Source: Podospora pseudoanserina (lineage: Eukaryota > Ascomycota > Sordariomycetes > Sordariales > Podosporaceae). Taken from it: a stretch of DNA of 64,000 nucleotides. The notes under the pieces are model-generated. The model was given only the letters and a program-made list of their open reading frames with translations, ran no database searches and was not told the origin of the DNA. The translations under genes were made by a program, and so were the position numbers. Of this stretch, positions 45,305-54,587 are shown piece by piece; within the stretch, counting starts at the first letter, position 1; every line of letters starts with the position of its first letter. The stretch lies in the NCBI RefSeq assembly GCF_035222485.1, contig NC_085920.1:8728001-8792000 (forward strand), in the 5' to 3' direction.

Positions 45305-45351
45305 ACGTATTTGATAAGCGAGCGGATCGGATAAGCGAGTGGATCGATTTC
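45305..45351 (+). repeat. left terminal inverted repeat
   Basis: A 47-bp repeat beginning ACGTATTTGATAAGCGAGCG, directly after the TA duplication at 45303-45304. It matches the reverse complement of 47120-47166 at 46 of 47 positions; the difference is T here against C there. Confidence 0.95.
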
Positions 45352-45403
45352 GCACGCGATATAGCTGTCTACCTGCAACATCAATTTCCTCCACCATACC
45401 ACG

Positions 45404-47074
45404 ATGTCTTCGATTCTAGTTGAGGCAAAAGTTGTTCTTGCACTTGAAGCCCTTAAAAATGACCCTAAGCTAAGCCTCAAAGCTGCAGCGAGGCTCTATT
45501 CTGTGCCTTATACTACCCTCCATCGCCGACGCGCTGGTAAGCCTGCACGACGCGATATTCCAGCCAACTCACGTAATCTGACGGATCTGGAGGAGGAGAC
45601 GATAGTTCAGTATATCTTTGAGCTATCTGCACGCGCATTCCCACCTAGATTAAGTGGTATGGAAGATATGGCCAACCAACTACTACGTGTACGCGACGCG
45701 CCTCCTGTTGGCAAACGCTGGGCCCATAACTTCGTTAAACGCCACCCACAGCTCCGTACGCGTTTTACGCGTAGATACGACTACCAGAGGGCTAAGTGCG
45801 GGGATCCAAAGGTCATTGCCGAGTGGTTTACGCTCGTATGGAACACCAAGGCCAAGTACAGTATTATAGATAATAATATCTATAATTTCGACGAGACTGG
45901 GTTTATGATAGGCATTATCTTCGCGGGTATAGTGGTTACGACTTCGGACGGCCTTAGCAAGGCGAAACTAGCCTAGCCTGGCAACCGTAAATGGGCGACC
46001 GTAATTCAGGGAGTTAATACCCTCGGCTAGGCTATCCCTCCCTTTATTATCTTAGCTACGCAATACCACCTCGCTAACTAGTATACCGAGTATAACCTCC
46101 CGGCCGACTAGCGCATCGCAACCACCAATAATGGCTAGACTACCAATGCAGTAGGCCTAGATTAGATCAAACACTTCGACTATCATACAGCGTCCCGTAT
46201 AAAGGGCAAATACCGGTTATTGATCCTCGACGGCCACGAAAGCCACTACTCGACCGGATTCGAGCGCTACTACTAGCAGAATAATATTATTACGCTCTAT
46301 ATACCTCCACATTCCTCCCACCTCCTCCAGCTACTCGATGTTAGCTGCTTTAGGCCGTTAAAACAGGCGTACGGTCGCCAGACCGAGGACTTAATGCGCG
46401 CGCATATCAACCACATAAGCAAGGTCGAGTTCCTCTATACCTTCCGCGAGGCCTTCTTCGCCTCTATAACGGAGAAGAATATACAGGGTGGCTTTGCGGG
46501 TGCTGGCCTTATACCGTACGATCTAGAAAGGGTGCTTTCTAAGCTAGATATAAAGCTTCGTACGCCAATACCCCCGGCCTCATAGCCCGGCACTCCACAA
46601 CCTTGGGTGTTCCAGACACCATAAAACCCCCGAGAAGCCAACTCACAGTTAACGCTTATCAAGACTCGCATTACCAACCATCAAAATAGCTCCCCGACTT
46701 CAATATTAACTGCGGTAGACTAGCTTACTAAGAGTATAACGGCTATAATACACCAGGTGGCTCTCCTTCGTGCAGAGAACGCTTCACTGCGTAAGGCTAA
46801 CGAGGCCTTAAGCAAGCGCCGGAGAGCAAAAAGAACACGTGTACAGCTTGGAGGATCACTTACTGTGCAAGATGCACAGGATCTACTGGACCAGAAGGCC
46901 GTGGGTGGGGAGGCAGTGGAAGAAACGCAGCCGTATGGTAGTAGTATAGGGGGTGCTCGTACAAAGGTTCAATGCTGTGGTGTATGCGGCAAGCCTGGCC
47001 ATAATGCACGTATTTGCCAGGAGGTTGCAGAAGAGTCTGATTCAGCTGTTTCTGATGTAATTATAGTAGGTTAA
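45404..47074 (+). pseudogene. Pot2/Fot1-like DDE transposase with nonsense changes
   Basis: One frame of 557 codons. The N-terminus has a Psq-type helix-turn-helix (LKAAARLYSVPYTTLHRRRA), then a CENP-B/Tc5-type DNA-binding domain (PVGKRWAHNFVKRHPQLRTR). The DDE core starts at IYNFDETGFMIG and has LLILDGHESHYST and the PPHSSHLLQLLDV motif. The C-terminus has a basic region (SKRRRAKRTRV) and a CCHC knuckle, CGVCGKPGHNARIC. The first 190 codons are open to 45976; further TAG stops follow such as LG-stop-AIPPF, AN-stop-YTEY, AD-stop-RIATT, NG-stop-TTN and LD-stop-IKHF, mostly where Trp is expected, then TAG/TAA near the C-terminus where Gln is expected. No functional transposase can be made from this copy. 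Confidence 0.9.
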
Positions 47075-47119
47075 TAGTGTTGTTGTTTTGCAATTAAGGA
47101 TGGTTGTAATAGGGTAGTA

Positions 47120-47166
47120 GAAATCGATCCACTCGCTTGTCCGATCCGCTCGCTTATCAAATACGT
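47120..47166 (-). repeat. right terminal inverted repeat
   Basis: A 47-bp repeat that ends in AAATACGT just before the TA at 47167-47168. It is the reverse complement of the left repeat with one mismatch. Confidence 0.95.
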
Positions 47167-47710
47167 TATACAGTCGCCAGTTTTCAACTTGAGCCACTCG
47201 GTGTGGATCGGGCAGGGCTCCTGGTGCGCAACGCAGTAGCCAGCACCGGTCTTGGATCGACTGTCGCCCTTGGCTTCGGAAAATGGTGAACCGTTCTTGT
47301 TCTGATGTCACCCATGTTAATGATAGATAAATGATAGCTGTTGCAGGCTAGGTAGTCAGTGTAGCTCAATAAGTAGATAGCTTTGGTCGCGACTTACGTT
47401 AATAGAGATAAAGTGTGGGACGGAATAATGTTGGTAATTACTTAGACTTCAATGTCTGTGGTGACAGGATACTTGAAACTGCGAGTGAGTGCTGTGTACA
47501 ATCATCGTTCTTGAACGCAGGGATGAGACCCGACTTATAAGCCTTGCCAGTCTGCATAGGTAGGTCAGCCCCTTTCGAGAGTATTGTATGCCGCTTTGTT
47601 GACAAAAATAGAACTACCTGTACTCTGTAGTTCTTTGATTTTGCAATACTAATGCCCTGCATGTGCTCAAAGCCTTTCCCGAGTGCATAAGGAGCCATCA
47701 CCCAGCCGAG

Positions 47711-47729
47711 TACCTACCTTAGGTAGGTA
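47711..47729. repeat. ACCT/AGGT short palindrome
   Basis: TACCTACCT and AGGTAGGTA are perfect reverse complements separated by one T. The same word recurs in other intergenic gaps of the window, so this is an instance of a dispersed motif. Confidence 0.7.
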
Positions 47730-47880
47730 TGTTCAGAGTATATTGAAGATGTATTTAGATAACACAAAAGTACCTAAGGTAGGTTAAAGAACACGAATAC
47801 GTCCTTTGTATCATGGGTGGATATGTGAGCAGATATGATTCCACACAGAATCCCCTTACCTTGACTTTATTCTAGAGAAG

Positions 47881-47918
47881 TTCTAGGGGGGCATTACTCT
47901 TTTTCTAGGGTGGCATTA
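47881..47918 (+). repeat. 22-nt-period short tandem duplication
   Basis: The word TTCTAGGGGGGCATTA at 47881-47896 recurs as TTCTAGGGTGGCATTA starting at 47903, one mismatch in 16, offset by 22 nt. A third partial TTCTAGAG word precedes it near 47873. Function unknown. Confidence 0.6.
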
Positions 47919-48489
47919 TCCCCCTTATTCTACCAATAAGCCGCGGTGCCGAGTATGAGTAGCTGCAAGGCAGCAGAAAAGGTACTCAAGGTACATATGT
48001 AGGGTCTGGGTCAACTTTGGGATATGCTGTGTCAATAGATGACCAGCAAATCACTGTCATTTGCGTTGTGATCAAGTATGGAGCTTACGCCCCTCTCAGG
48101 CTTTGTTCAGTCCACAACACAGGGTTTTCTCAGCTTCCTTTGTTTTGCCACCCAGTGTATCTGAAACGGGTTCCACACAACAGCAAAGGCCTGCATTTGA
48201 ATCTTTGAAGATACCTTATCTATCTTGAAGACAAGGTTTCTTTCCAGTGATTGAAAGGCCAGCGCGAAGGAAACGTGGTAGTTCAGATTAACAGGTAGCA
48301 AATCTTAAACCTTGGCTCTGTGGACAACATTCTCGGCTGCTAAGAGCCACGACGATGAGAAACTGTTGAAACGGTTTCACAGAGTCCCAGAGACACTTCT
48401 ATCAGCCGGCTTTCGACAAGCCCACACCATCACCAAAGACATCACTATACATAGATACAGATACCTCGATCATCAAAACGACTAAAAAG

Positions 48490-50164
48490 ATGGCAGCCGC
48501 TAGCTCTCCCTCCTCTACACATCAGGATGCTGTTCAGCAACATTGTCACTACCGATGCCAATTCGTATACTAGCGCCAGCGCGGGACAACGATCGAACAG
48601 TGAAGATTCCGTCAAGTCCGAACCAGATTCCATCATTTATCAAGTGGAACCTTTTGTTACGTACCAACACCGCATTAGTACTCTGGCGCGAGGAGTTCTT
48701 TGGAAGAATATCCGCGAGGAAGATCTTGATGTTGAAAGACTCGGCAACGGTTCATATAATCGTGTTATCGGGATCATCCACAAAGGCAACAGTGCATATG
48801 GGAGATTGGAATACGTCGTCCGTATCCTGTGGAACCATGAGAGAGAGGACTTTAAGAAAGATATAGCTCCTCTTCTCTTCGTGAAAGGATATACCCAAAT
48901 ACCGTCGCCGGATGTCATCTTCTACGATAGTACTCCCGACAACGTGCTGGAGTCACCATATGTTATCAAAAGCAGGGTCTGGGGAGTGAATGCACACAGG
49001 ACTCTCATCGATTAGGACGAAGCGCAGAAGATTACTCACGAGGGATGGTGCAAGCTGGCCTACGAGCTTGGGAAGGTCGTCAACCGGATGCTTTCGATCC
49101 TCAACAACAAGCCTGGCCAGCTCGTGCTGGATTCATCTGGCTCAAAAAATGTCTTCATCGCGCCTCTACAAACAGCTATTGGCGACCCGCCCGAAGTCCG
49201 CCGCCTCGATAGTTCGTCTCCCCCGGAGGCCACCGCCCGCTCTCTACATCCACGACTATGCTATTACAAAAAAGTGTTAAATTTGGAAAAAGATCCAGAG
49301 GATACCTACGATCAAAGGTTTTGGCACGAGTGGCTACCGATATGGGGGAAGCAGACCACCTCAATGACATTCCTCTCACCTTCTGCCACTGGGGCCTTTT
49401 CCCGCGCAACATAATGATCTCGGTCAACCCATCCACATATGAACCCAAGATAGAAGGGATTCTTGACTGGGACTCGGCTCTATTTGCGCCTGCCTTTATG
49501 ATCTGTGAGCCCCCCGCGTATCTGTGGAACAGCAAGTTGCGCGAGGAAGCAGCAGACGAAGAGTGTAAGGACTGGCATATCGACCTCACCTTTGACCCTA
49601 TCACCGAGGAAGACAAAAAGGTCAAGAGAGTATTTGTTGGGCTGGTGACCTAGGAAAGTCACTGGCTGCGAAAATGAGGCCAAATTGGCCAGAAAAATGG
49701 TGAACAAATTAGTATTACAGTAGTTGGTTGTTGGTTGTTGGTTGAAAGGAAAACAGAAAGTAAATCCATCCCCAAGAGCAAACCGGTGTGGGTCTGGGAA
49801 AACCTGGGCCCTTTGGTGCCCCACAGTATTTGAAGAGGCCGCTGGGGAGGAGTACGTGCGCTTTGCATACGACCCAGTGTATCCTCTGGCTCGCCGACTG
49901 TTTCAATTTGGTATGACAGGTATCCACGGAAATGTAGCAGATGCCGAATTTAACAAGCTGTTGGAATACTGGGAAACCCTCAACAAAATAACGAAACAGG
50001 TTGCTAGCAGGTTCACAGAAAGCATGGAGAGCGTGGACATGGAGCCTACTCATCAGCAACCTGATCATCCCTCATCGGAGGAGACAGCCTCAAATTCCGA
50101 AGCGGGGCCAAAAAGGTGGCTGAGAAGAGTCAAGGAGAGGCCCCAACGTTTCATTAGCATATGA
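48490..50164 (+). pseudogene. broken APH-like kinase gene
   Basis: A fungal aminoglycoside-phosphotransferase-like (protein-kinase-fold) gene. ATG 48490 or 48527 could be the start. ERLGNGSYNRVIGI is the ATP-loop region and RLEYVVRILWNHE the lysine strand. An in-frame TAG lies at 49013-49015, with the same frame continuing (DEAQKITHEGWCKLAYELGK). The frame changes by one base near 49.32 kb into VATDMGEADHLNDIPLTFCH. The catalytic loop reads CHWGLFPRNIM where H-x-D is expected, so the Asp is Gly (codon 49393-49395). ILDWDSALFAP, the metal-binding DWD, is intact. A 188-bp insertion interrupts VKRVF-EEAAGEEYVRFAY at 49637-49824. With several independent lesions this copy is very likely dead. Its tail ends 78 bp before the tRNA. 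Confidence 0.7.
49637..49824. mobile_element. 188-bp insertion with 8-bp target duplication (hAT-like MITE candidate)
   Basis: The word AGTATTTG occurs at 49629-49636 and again at 49825-49832. Removing one copy plus the 188 bp between gives ...VKRVFEEAAGEEYVRF, the exact counterpart of VKRIFDDAAGKRYMRF in the fragment at 44.5 kb. The insertion therefore postdates the common copy. An 8-bp duplication is typical of hAT elements, but the ends share only a loose TTGGGC/GTGGGGC-type inverted match, so the family is uncertain. The interior has a TTGGTTG microsatellite. Splicing it out as an intron with the available GT and AG would miss the frame by one base. Confidence 0.55.
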
Positions 50165-50241
50165 ACTCCTTAGTATGAAGTCTGGGAGGGGAGCTGGTAG
50201 TTGATATTGGGAATAAAAATCTTGTAAAAGCCAAAAGTGAA

Positions 50242-50351
50242 TGATGAGAGTGGGATTCGAACCCACGCCCTTTCGGACCACGGAATCTGCTAGGAGATAT
50301 TGATTAAGGAACACCTTAACGTGGCGCCTTAGACCGCTCGGCCATCTCACC
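50242..50351 (-). tRNA. tRNA-Leu (anticodon AAG) with intron
   Basis: Minus strand, 110 bp including a 30-nt intron at 50313-50284. The acceptor stem GGTGAGA pairs with TCTCATC (one G-U), and the discriminator is A as expected for Leu. The D-arm is GCC...GGC, the anticodon stem CCACG/CGTGG with loop TT-AAG-G, a long variable arm of 11 nt, and the T-arm GTGGG-TTCGAAT-CCCAC holding the B box. The intron sits one base 3' of the anticodon and contains CTTAA, able to pair with the anticodon, as in standard eukaryotic pre-tRNAs cut by the splicing endonuclease. Confidence 0.96.
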
Positions 50352-50694
50352 ATCTAATTTCTTGAAGTGGCTGCAAGAACTTTCCATCCAAGATGAGAAA
50401 CGGTCCTGCTGCTAGGTTGACTTGAAGATAATTTTTCTTCCACTGCGCCGCAGCGTTACACCGCGCAATGCACGCCAAGAAACACTTGCCGGGGTGTTCT
50501 CCGCATCAACATCCCCGCACGAACCCCCAATTGCGCCAATCTGCAGGACGGCAGGGGTTCAGTCGGACGTGTCTGTTGAGCGCGAAAAAGAAGACTCGGA
50601 GGATAATTAACCATGTCAATGTCAACTTTCTATTTCTACTTTTGCTGTCTTCGCGCCATCTTATACACTCAGTCTTTGGAAAGCCCTCGTCAAA
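50352..50694. other. intergenic, 0.34 kb
   Basis: Between the tRNA (-) and the EXPERA gene (+), so it carries upstream sequence of both. Nothing else seen. Confidence 0.5.
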
Positions 50695-51392
50695 ATGGCA
50701 GTCGAGAATACGACATGGCGAAATAACGTCTGGCTAGTGTGGTTTTACATCGTGTTTCCCATCACTGTCTGTAAGTCAAGATCGATACCCCGGTTCTGTC
50801 ATTGATACTGTGCTCAAGAGACTTTCAACAGTAATCGACCTCCAAGAGGTCATCTACCCATCCTCTCTCCTCGTCCCAGCCGACGCGCCTCTGCACTTCG
50901 CCTACAAAGCCAAACAAGACTACATCGCCAAGTTCAACGACCCCATTGTACAATGGTCACCCGAAACAGCCTCCGGTCATGACAGCTGGATGGGGCTTTT
51001 TATACACCTCGAGTTCTTTTTTCTTCTCCCCGTCATGATCTACGCCATGTACAAGATGGGGATCAGGCAGAAGGGAACGAGCGGCCCCGACGAGCTACTC
51101 TTCTTTGTCTATGCGCTTTACAATGCACTCACCACAGCGGTCTGCATTCACGATACATTTTATTGGGACAAGACTATCTGGGCGGACGAGAGTCAGCTGT
51201 GGACGCTGAGATCAGCGTACTACGCGCCGTTTGTGTTCATCCGTAAGTGTTTTAAGGATCCTTTTGCATGAAGGTTGTGACATGCTTGCTCACATCATCG
51301 CAGCTCTCCTCGGGGCGTTTGACATGGGTTCACGCATTCTATCCCGGTTCAAGGCGGCGGATGCGGCGGCAGAATCGAAGAAGGCCGAGTGA
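50695..51392 (+). CDS. EXPERA-domain membrane protein (TMEM97/sigma-2-like)
   Basis: Exons 50695-50770, 50832-51242 and 51304-51392; introns of 61 nt each with GTAAGT donors and CAACAG or TCGCAG acceptors. Spliced length is 191 residues with about four membrane helices: VWLVWFYIVFPITVLIDLQ, LFIHLEFFFLLPVMIYAMY, LLFFVYALYNALTTAVCIHD, and SAYYAPFVFIPLLGAFDMG. The conserved acidic and aromatic residues around IDLQEV and HLEFFF are those of the EXPERA fold shared by emopamil-binding proteins and TMEM97. It probably acts in the ER on sterols or sterol trafficking; enzyme activity is not shown. The C-terminus ends in AAESKKAE, a lysine-bearing tail that could be an ER-retrieval signal of imperfect form. 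Confidence 0.88.
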
Positions 51393-51878
51393 GAGATTGG
51401 CTTGGGGCAACCCATCGCCTTGGCGACATCGTCGAAGGTAATTGGGCAAACGTTTGGGCCGGAAGTCGTGGTATTGAGAACCCAAGGCTGTGTGATGTCG
51501 GAGTATGGACCAGGCAAGGTTAAATAGAAAGGAGGGAGAGGGGAAGCACCCGTGGGCTGCATCTGGATCAATTTTTTGTGAGCAACTTCCAAGCTTTGCA
51601 AACGCTCCAGATGCATGCAAATGATGCCTAGCATAAGGTACCTAAGGTAGATAGATGTAAGATATAATAACGAGTGTTCTCTCACATCCATATATAGCTA
51701 CCTCTGATGCACCAGAAATATAAACAATGAGATGGAGTAGCTGGAAAACACGTTTTCCACAGTCCCACCGTTGCATTTATATAAATAACATTGTAATGTC
51801 ATGAACCCCCAAGCGCCCAACTCCCACCGTCCACTCCAATTCCCGTCTGGTGATACACAGTCAATTCCAAACAACCTC
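51393..51878. other. intergenic, convergent ends
   Basis: A 486-bp gap between the convergent EXPERA gene (+) and the single-pass membrane protein gene (-). It contains ACCTAAGGTAG near 51640, one of the dispersed words. No gene supported. Confidence 0.5.
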
Positions 51879-52882
51879 TCAGTCAATAGCTCTCTTCTGA
51901 CCCCCACCAGAGTAACCCCATCCGTTCCCGACTCCAACGCCGTATCCTAACGGTGTCGCGCCTCCCAGCGTTCTCCCCTTCAACCGCTTTGGCAATATGA
52001 CTCCAAAGAAGTACGCACCTGCCACGACAACTCCGGCCCCGAAGGACAGCAGTGAATAAAACACTGTGGAAGCATATATATGTCCTCCCATCCCCTGCCA
52101 CTCGACTCTTCCCTCAGTTTTTGGCAGGGCAGGAGTAGGGAACCACCTGACGCTGAACTTGAAAGGCAGCGGGTCTCCAATGACCAGTCTCACAGTGTCC
52201 CCGCCTTCCATATGTGTCAAGGGGCTCGTCGAGTATGCTGTTGCAGAATCCAGAACACCGCTGTCGTGCGGATGGACATGTTGCTTGGGCGTGCTGTGCA
52301 GCAAAACATTCATGTGGGTAGATATGTGCATGTGGCTCAGCTGCAGCGTTCCCGCGAGCGCAAAAACCAGAGGGATGTATTCTTGCTCGGGCTGTCGCTG
52401 GCCTACGACTTCGATATGTGGCGGGGGCCGGGCGGGCAGTCGGCAGGCGAGGGGTGCATCGGCGTGCACGTAAAACTCGAGGAGATGGAAGAAGGGGTCA
52501 GAAATCATGGGGATTGTGCAATTTTTTTCTTCTTCGATTCCGTACCGGAATTCTAGCGGTGAGGACGTCTCGTTGCAGATCGGGAAAGGGATCCATTGGA
52601 TTTCGTGGGTTGGGGAGTCGGGGAGGGATACGTGTTCGCCCGTTTCTCTGGTGGTTTGCGACTCGCAGGTCAGTGTATGCAACGATGGGATTTTGGGACA
52701 GGGCGAAGAAGAAAACAAGCGTACGAGCTGCGATTCATACACTCAACCCGAATGGGAGCGCCATAGTGGTAGGATGGCAGGGAGAGTTCGTGGTGGCTTG
52801 CGCTGGAAGCAATGGCAACATGGCCGAAAAAGGAAGCTGTCAAAGCCAGCAGTGGCAGTCGAAGCCACGGTCGTAGTATCAT
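51879..52882 (-). CDS. single-pass type I membrane protein, secretory pathway
   Basis: Exons (minus) 52882-52725 and 52647-51879; the 77-nt intron 52724-52648 has donor GTACGC, branch CACTGAC and acceptor CACCAG. Spliced length is 308 residues. A signal peptide (MILRPWLRLPLLALTASFFG) is followed by a luminal part: LPSYHYGAPIRVECMNRS, then ETGEHVSLPDSP, IPFPICNETSSPLEFRYGIE, and HLLEFYVHADAPLACRLP. Cysteines are regularly placed and NxS/T sites are present. Near the C-terminus one membrane helix (FYSLLSFGAGVVVAGAYFFG) precedes a basic Gly-rich tail. I recall this as a conserved Pezizomycotina protein without an assigned function. Its topology resembles PIG-X/Pbn1, but no diagnostic residues support that. 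Confidence 0.82.
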
Positions 52883-53522
52883 GGCTGTAAATCTGTAGCT
52901 TTGTATCGTCAATGACCCAATGCCAACTATCGCAGGGACATTTTGCGCAGTCTCTTTCGATATTGGCAAAGGGCACACAGTCGATTGCAAGACGGCCTCA
53001 ACCCGTCAACGGCGGATGTCGCCGCTGAAAGCTTCCCCAGACTTTTGGTTCCGTCCTCTGTGTCCACTTTGAGCTCGACCTACAGGGGGGCTGCCAGGCT
53101 GAGTCATCGTGCAAAGCTTTACCCTAACCCTCATCAACACTACCCCGTTTGTCCCCTTTCTGCAGAGAAACCCAAGAATTTTATATCTGGAGTCTAAAAG
53201 GTCGTTTACTCTTGCGCCATGGGTCTTTCCTCACCACGACGTGCATTGTGCTTTCGGATCAGTCCGAAGTACCTTAGCTTTCCATGGTCTCAGGGAGTCG
53301 TCAGTCCTCAAGTCTTCAACGAGATGCGAACCTTCAAAAGGCTCAATAATTAGGGGAACAGCAGGTCCACAGTGGGTTGGAAGTCTCATTGCATGTGGGA
53401 ATAAACACTTTGTTCATAATGTATGTACAAACTGAGCCAGCCTATTTACCGTCCTGTCTTCTTCGTCCTCCAATCTGCTCCCCAGCCCTACTTTTACCTG
53501 CACATCTTCGGGGCACCGACGT
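52883..53522. other. intergenic, 0.64 kb
   Basis: Between two minus-strand genes; promoter of the single-pass membrane protein gene and 3' region of the feruloyl esterase gene. No coding frame is supported. Confidence 0.45.
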
Positions 53523-54587
53523 CTAAAGGCATTGGTGATAGTAATCGTTCAGCTTTGTGCAAGTGGTTCCTGAGACACAGACGGTGGGACCGTTCCACCC
53601 TTGCCCACCGCACTGTCCCCAGCGAGGAGCAGTAGGGCCGGGCGCCGGTCCGGTTGTAGGCTCAGGAGCGCGAGAGGTGGTAATCAAGGTGGTCTGGGGA
53701 TTGCCGGGATTGGAGGTAGGTTCGGGGCTGGGGTTGCTGCTCCCATCGGCCTGGAACTGTCTCCAGAACTCCCATGTATTGCCAGGGGCGAAGGGGGTGT
53801 TGCTTCCCTGGTCTTGCTGAGACGGGTTATGGTCTCCGTCAAAGATAACCCAGGTAACGGGCTTGCCAGGGAGACAGTTGCGGTACTCGGTCTTGGTGGA
53901 GCGGCCTCCGTTGGGCTGAGGCTCGGGATTGAGAGGGGTGCAGCCGTTGTTTTGGACAAATCGGTCACGCATTTGGCGGCCCATGGAGATGCTCAGGACC
54001 GAGTCGCGGGTACCGTGCTGGTGGTAGTAGGCCACAGGCTGAGTGCCTCCGTTGCAGCCACTGAGAACAGCGCTGGAAAGAACCGAGATGGCTCGGACCT
54101 GGTCAGGACGAGAGCAGGCCCAAGAGTAGGACATGGCACCACCGTAGCTGAAGCCGGTGGCGAAGCGCAGAGACTGCTCAACGCAGAGATCGTTCTCGAT
54201 AGTGCGCACCATGTTGTCGACAAAAGTGATATCTTCGCCACCGGTGTTGGCCCAACCTTGGTTGAGACCGTTGGGCGAGATGAAGATGGCACTGTTGTTG
54301 CCTGTCATCAAGGGGGGAAGACCGTACCAGGCAAGGGTACCGCCCCCTCCGTTGGCGATCTGTTGAGCGTTTCCTCCAAGAGCATGGAAGGTAAAGACAA
54401 GGCGGTACGCAAAGTTGCGGTCATAGTTGTCAGGGAGGCGGACAATATATTCTCTTTGTTTGCCGTTCACGGTTGTCGTGTATTGACCATTGCGAATGGT
54501 TGGTGTCTTGCCACAACCAGGAGAGCGTGCGCCCAAGACCGGAGCGACGCAGGAAAGCGCCAAAAGCGCAATAGTTGAGAACTGCAT
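53523..54587 (-). CDS. feruloyl esterase, type B (CE1-like) with C-terminal CBM1
   Basis: Single-exon gene of 354 residues. A signal peptide ([19 protein letters not shown]) is followed by SPGCGK, the usual mature start of this esterase family. The catalytic alpha/beta-hydrolase domain runs to about residue 280: [14 protein letters not shown] near the oxyanion site, nucleophile Ser in [10 protein letters not shown], an Asp in [10 protein letters not shown] and the His in [11 protein letters not shown] Ser/Pro/Thr linker follows, then a fungal cellulose-binding module CBM1 ([15 protein letters not shown], then [15 protein letters not shown]) with conserved aromatics and four cysteines. It removes ferulic acid from arabinoxylan outside the cell. 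Regulation was not read from the promoter. Confidence 0.94.
   Translation of the reverse strand: MQFSTIALLALSCVAPVLGARSPGCGKTPTIRNGQYTTTVNGKQREYIVRLPDNYDRNFAYRLVFTFHALGGNAQQIANGGGGTLAWYGLPPLMTGNNSAIFISPNGLNQGWANTGGEDITFVDNMVRTIENDLCVEQSLRFATGFSYGGAMSYSWACSRPDQVRAISVLSSAVLSGCNGGTQPVAYYHQHGTRDSVLSISMGRQMRDRFVQNNGCTPLNPEPQPNGGRSTKTEYRNCLPGKPVTWVIFDGDHNPSQQDQGSNTPFAPGNTWEFWRQFQADGSSNPSPEPTSNPGNPQTTLITTSRAPEPTTGPAPGPTAPRWGQCGGQGWNGPTVCVSGTTCTKLNDYYHQCL

Larger units (their letters stand above)
45305..47166 (+). mobile_element. Pot2/Fot1-like (Tc1-mariner/pogo) DNA transposon, RIP-damaged
   Basis: A 1862-bp element bounded by 47-bp terminal inverted repeats that differ at one base, flanked by TA on both sides (45303-45304 and 47167-47168), the target duplication of this superfamily. 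Size and repeat length fit Pot2 (about 1.86 kb) and Fot1. Inside is one transposase frame over its full length with about ten stop codons and no frame change. At least six stops sit where the family has Trp or Gln, i.e. TGG or CAG changed to TAG; such changes are CpA to TpA on one strand or the other, the RIP signature. The near-identical ends suggest a fairly recent insertion followed by mutation rather than slow decay. Confidence 0.92.
47169..48489. other. intergenic, repeat-word-rich region
   Basis: A 1.3-kb stretch between the transposon and the broken kinase-like gene. It holds an ACCT/AGGT palindrome at 47711-47729, a related word near 47773, and a 22-nt-period duplication at 47881-47918. 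Reading frames are short and unsupported. The material is AT-richer than the flanking genes and looks like accessory or decayed sequence. Confidence 0.45.

Noticed and set aside
47200-47370. Minus-strand frame right of the transposon
   Set aside because: Short, with no domain. It begins near the transposon edge and is most likely random.
49630-49826. Reading the 188-bp insert as an intron
   Set aside because: Using the GT of the left duplication and the AG of the right one removes one base too many and breaks the frame, and the paralogue has no intron there.
53601-54578. 325-codon + strand frame opposite the feruloyl esterase
   Set aside because: Antisense shadow of the well-supported esterase gene with CBM1.
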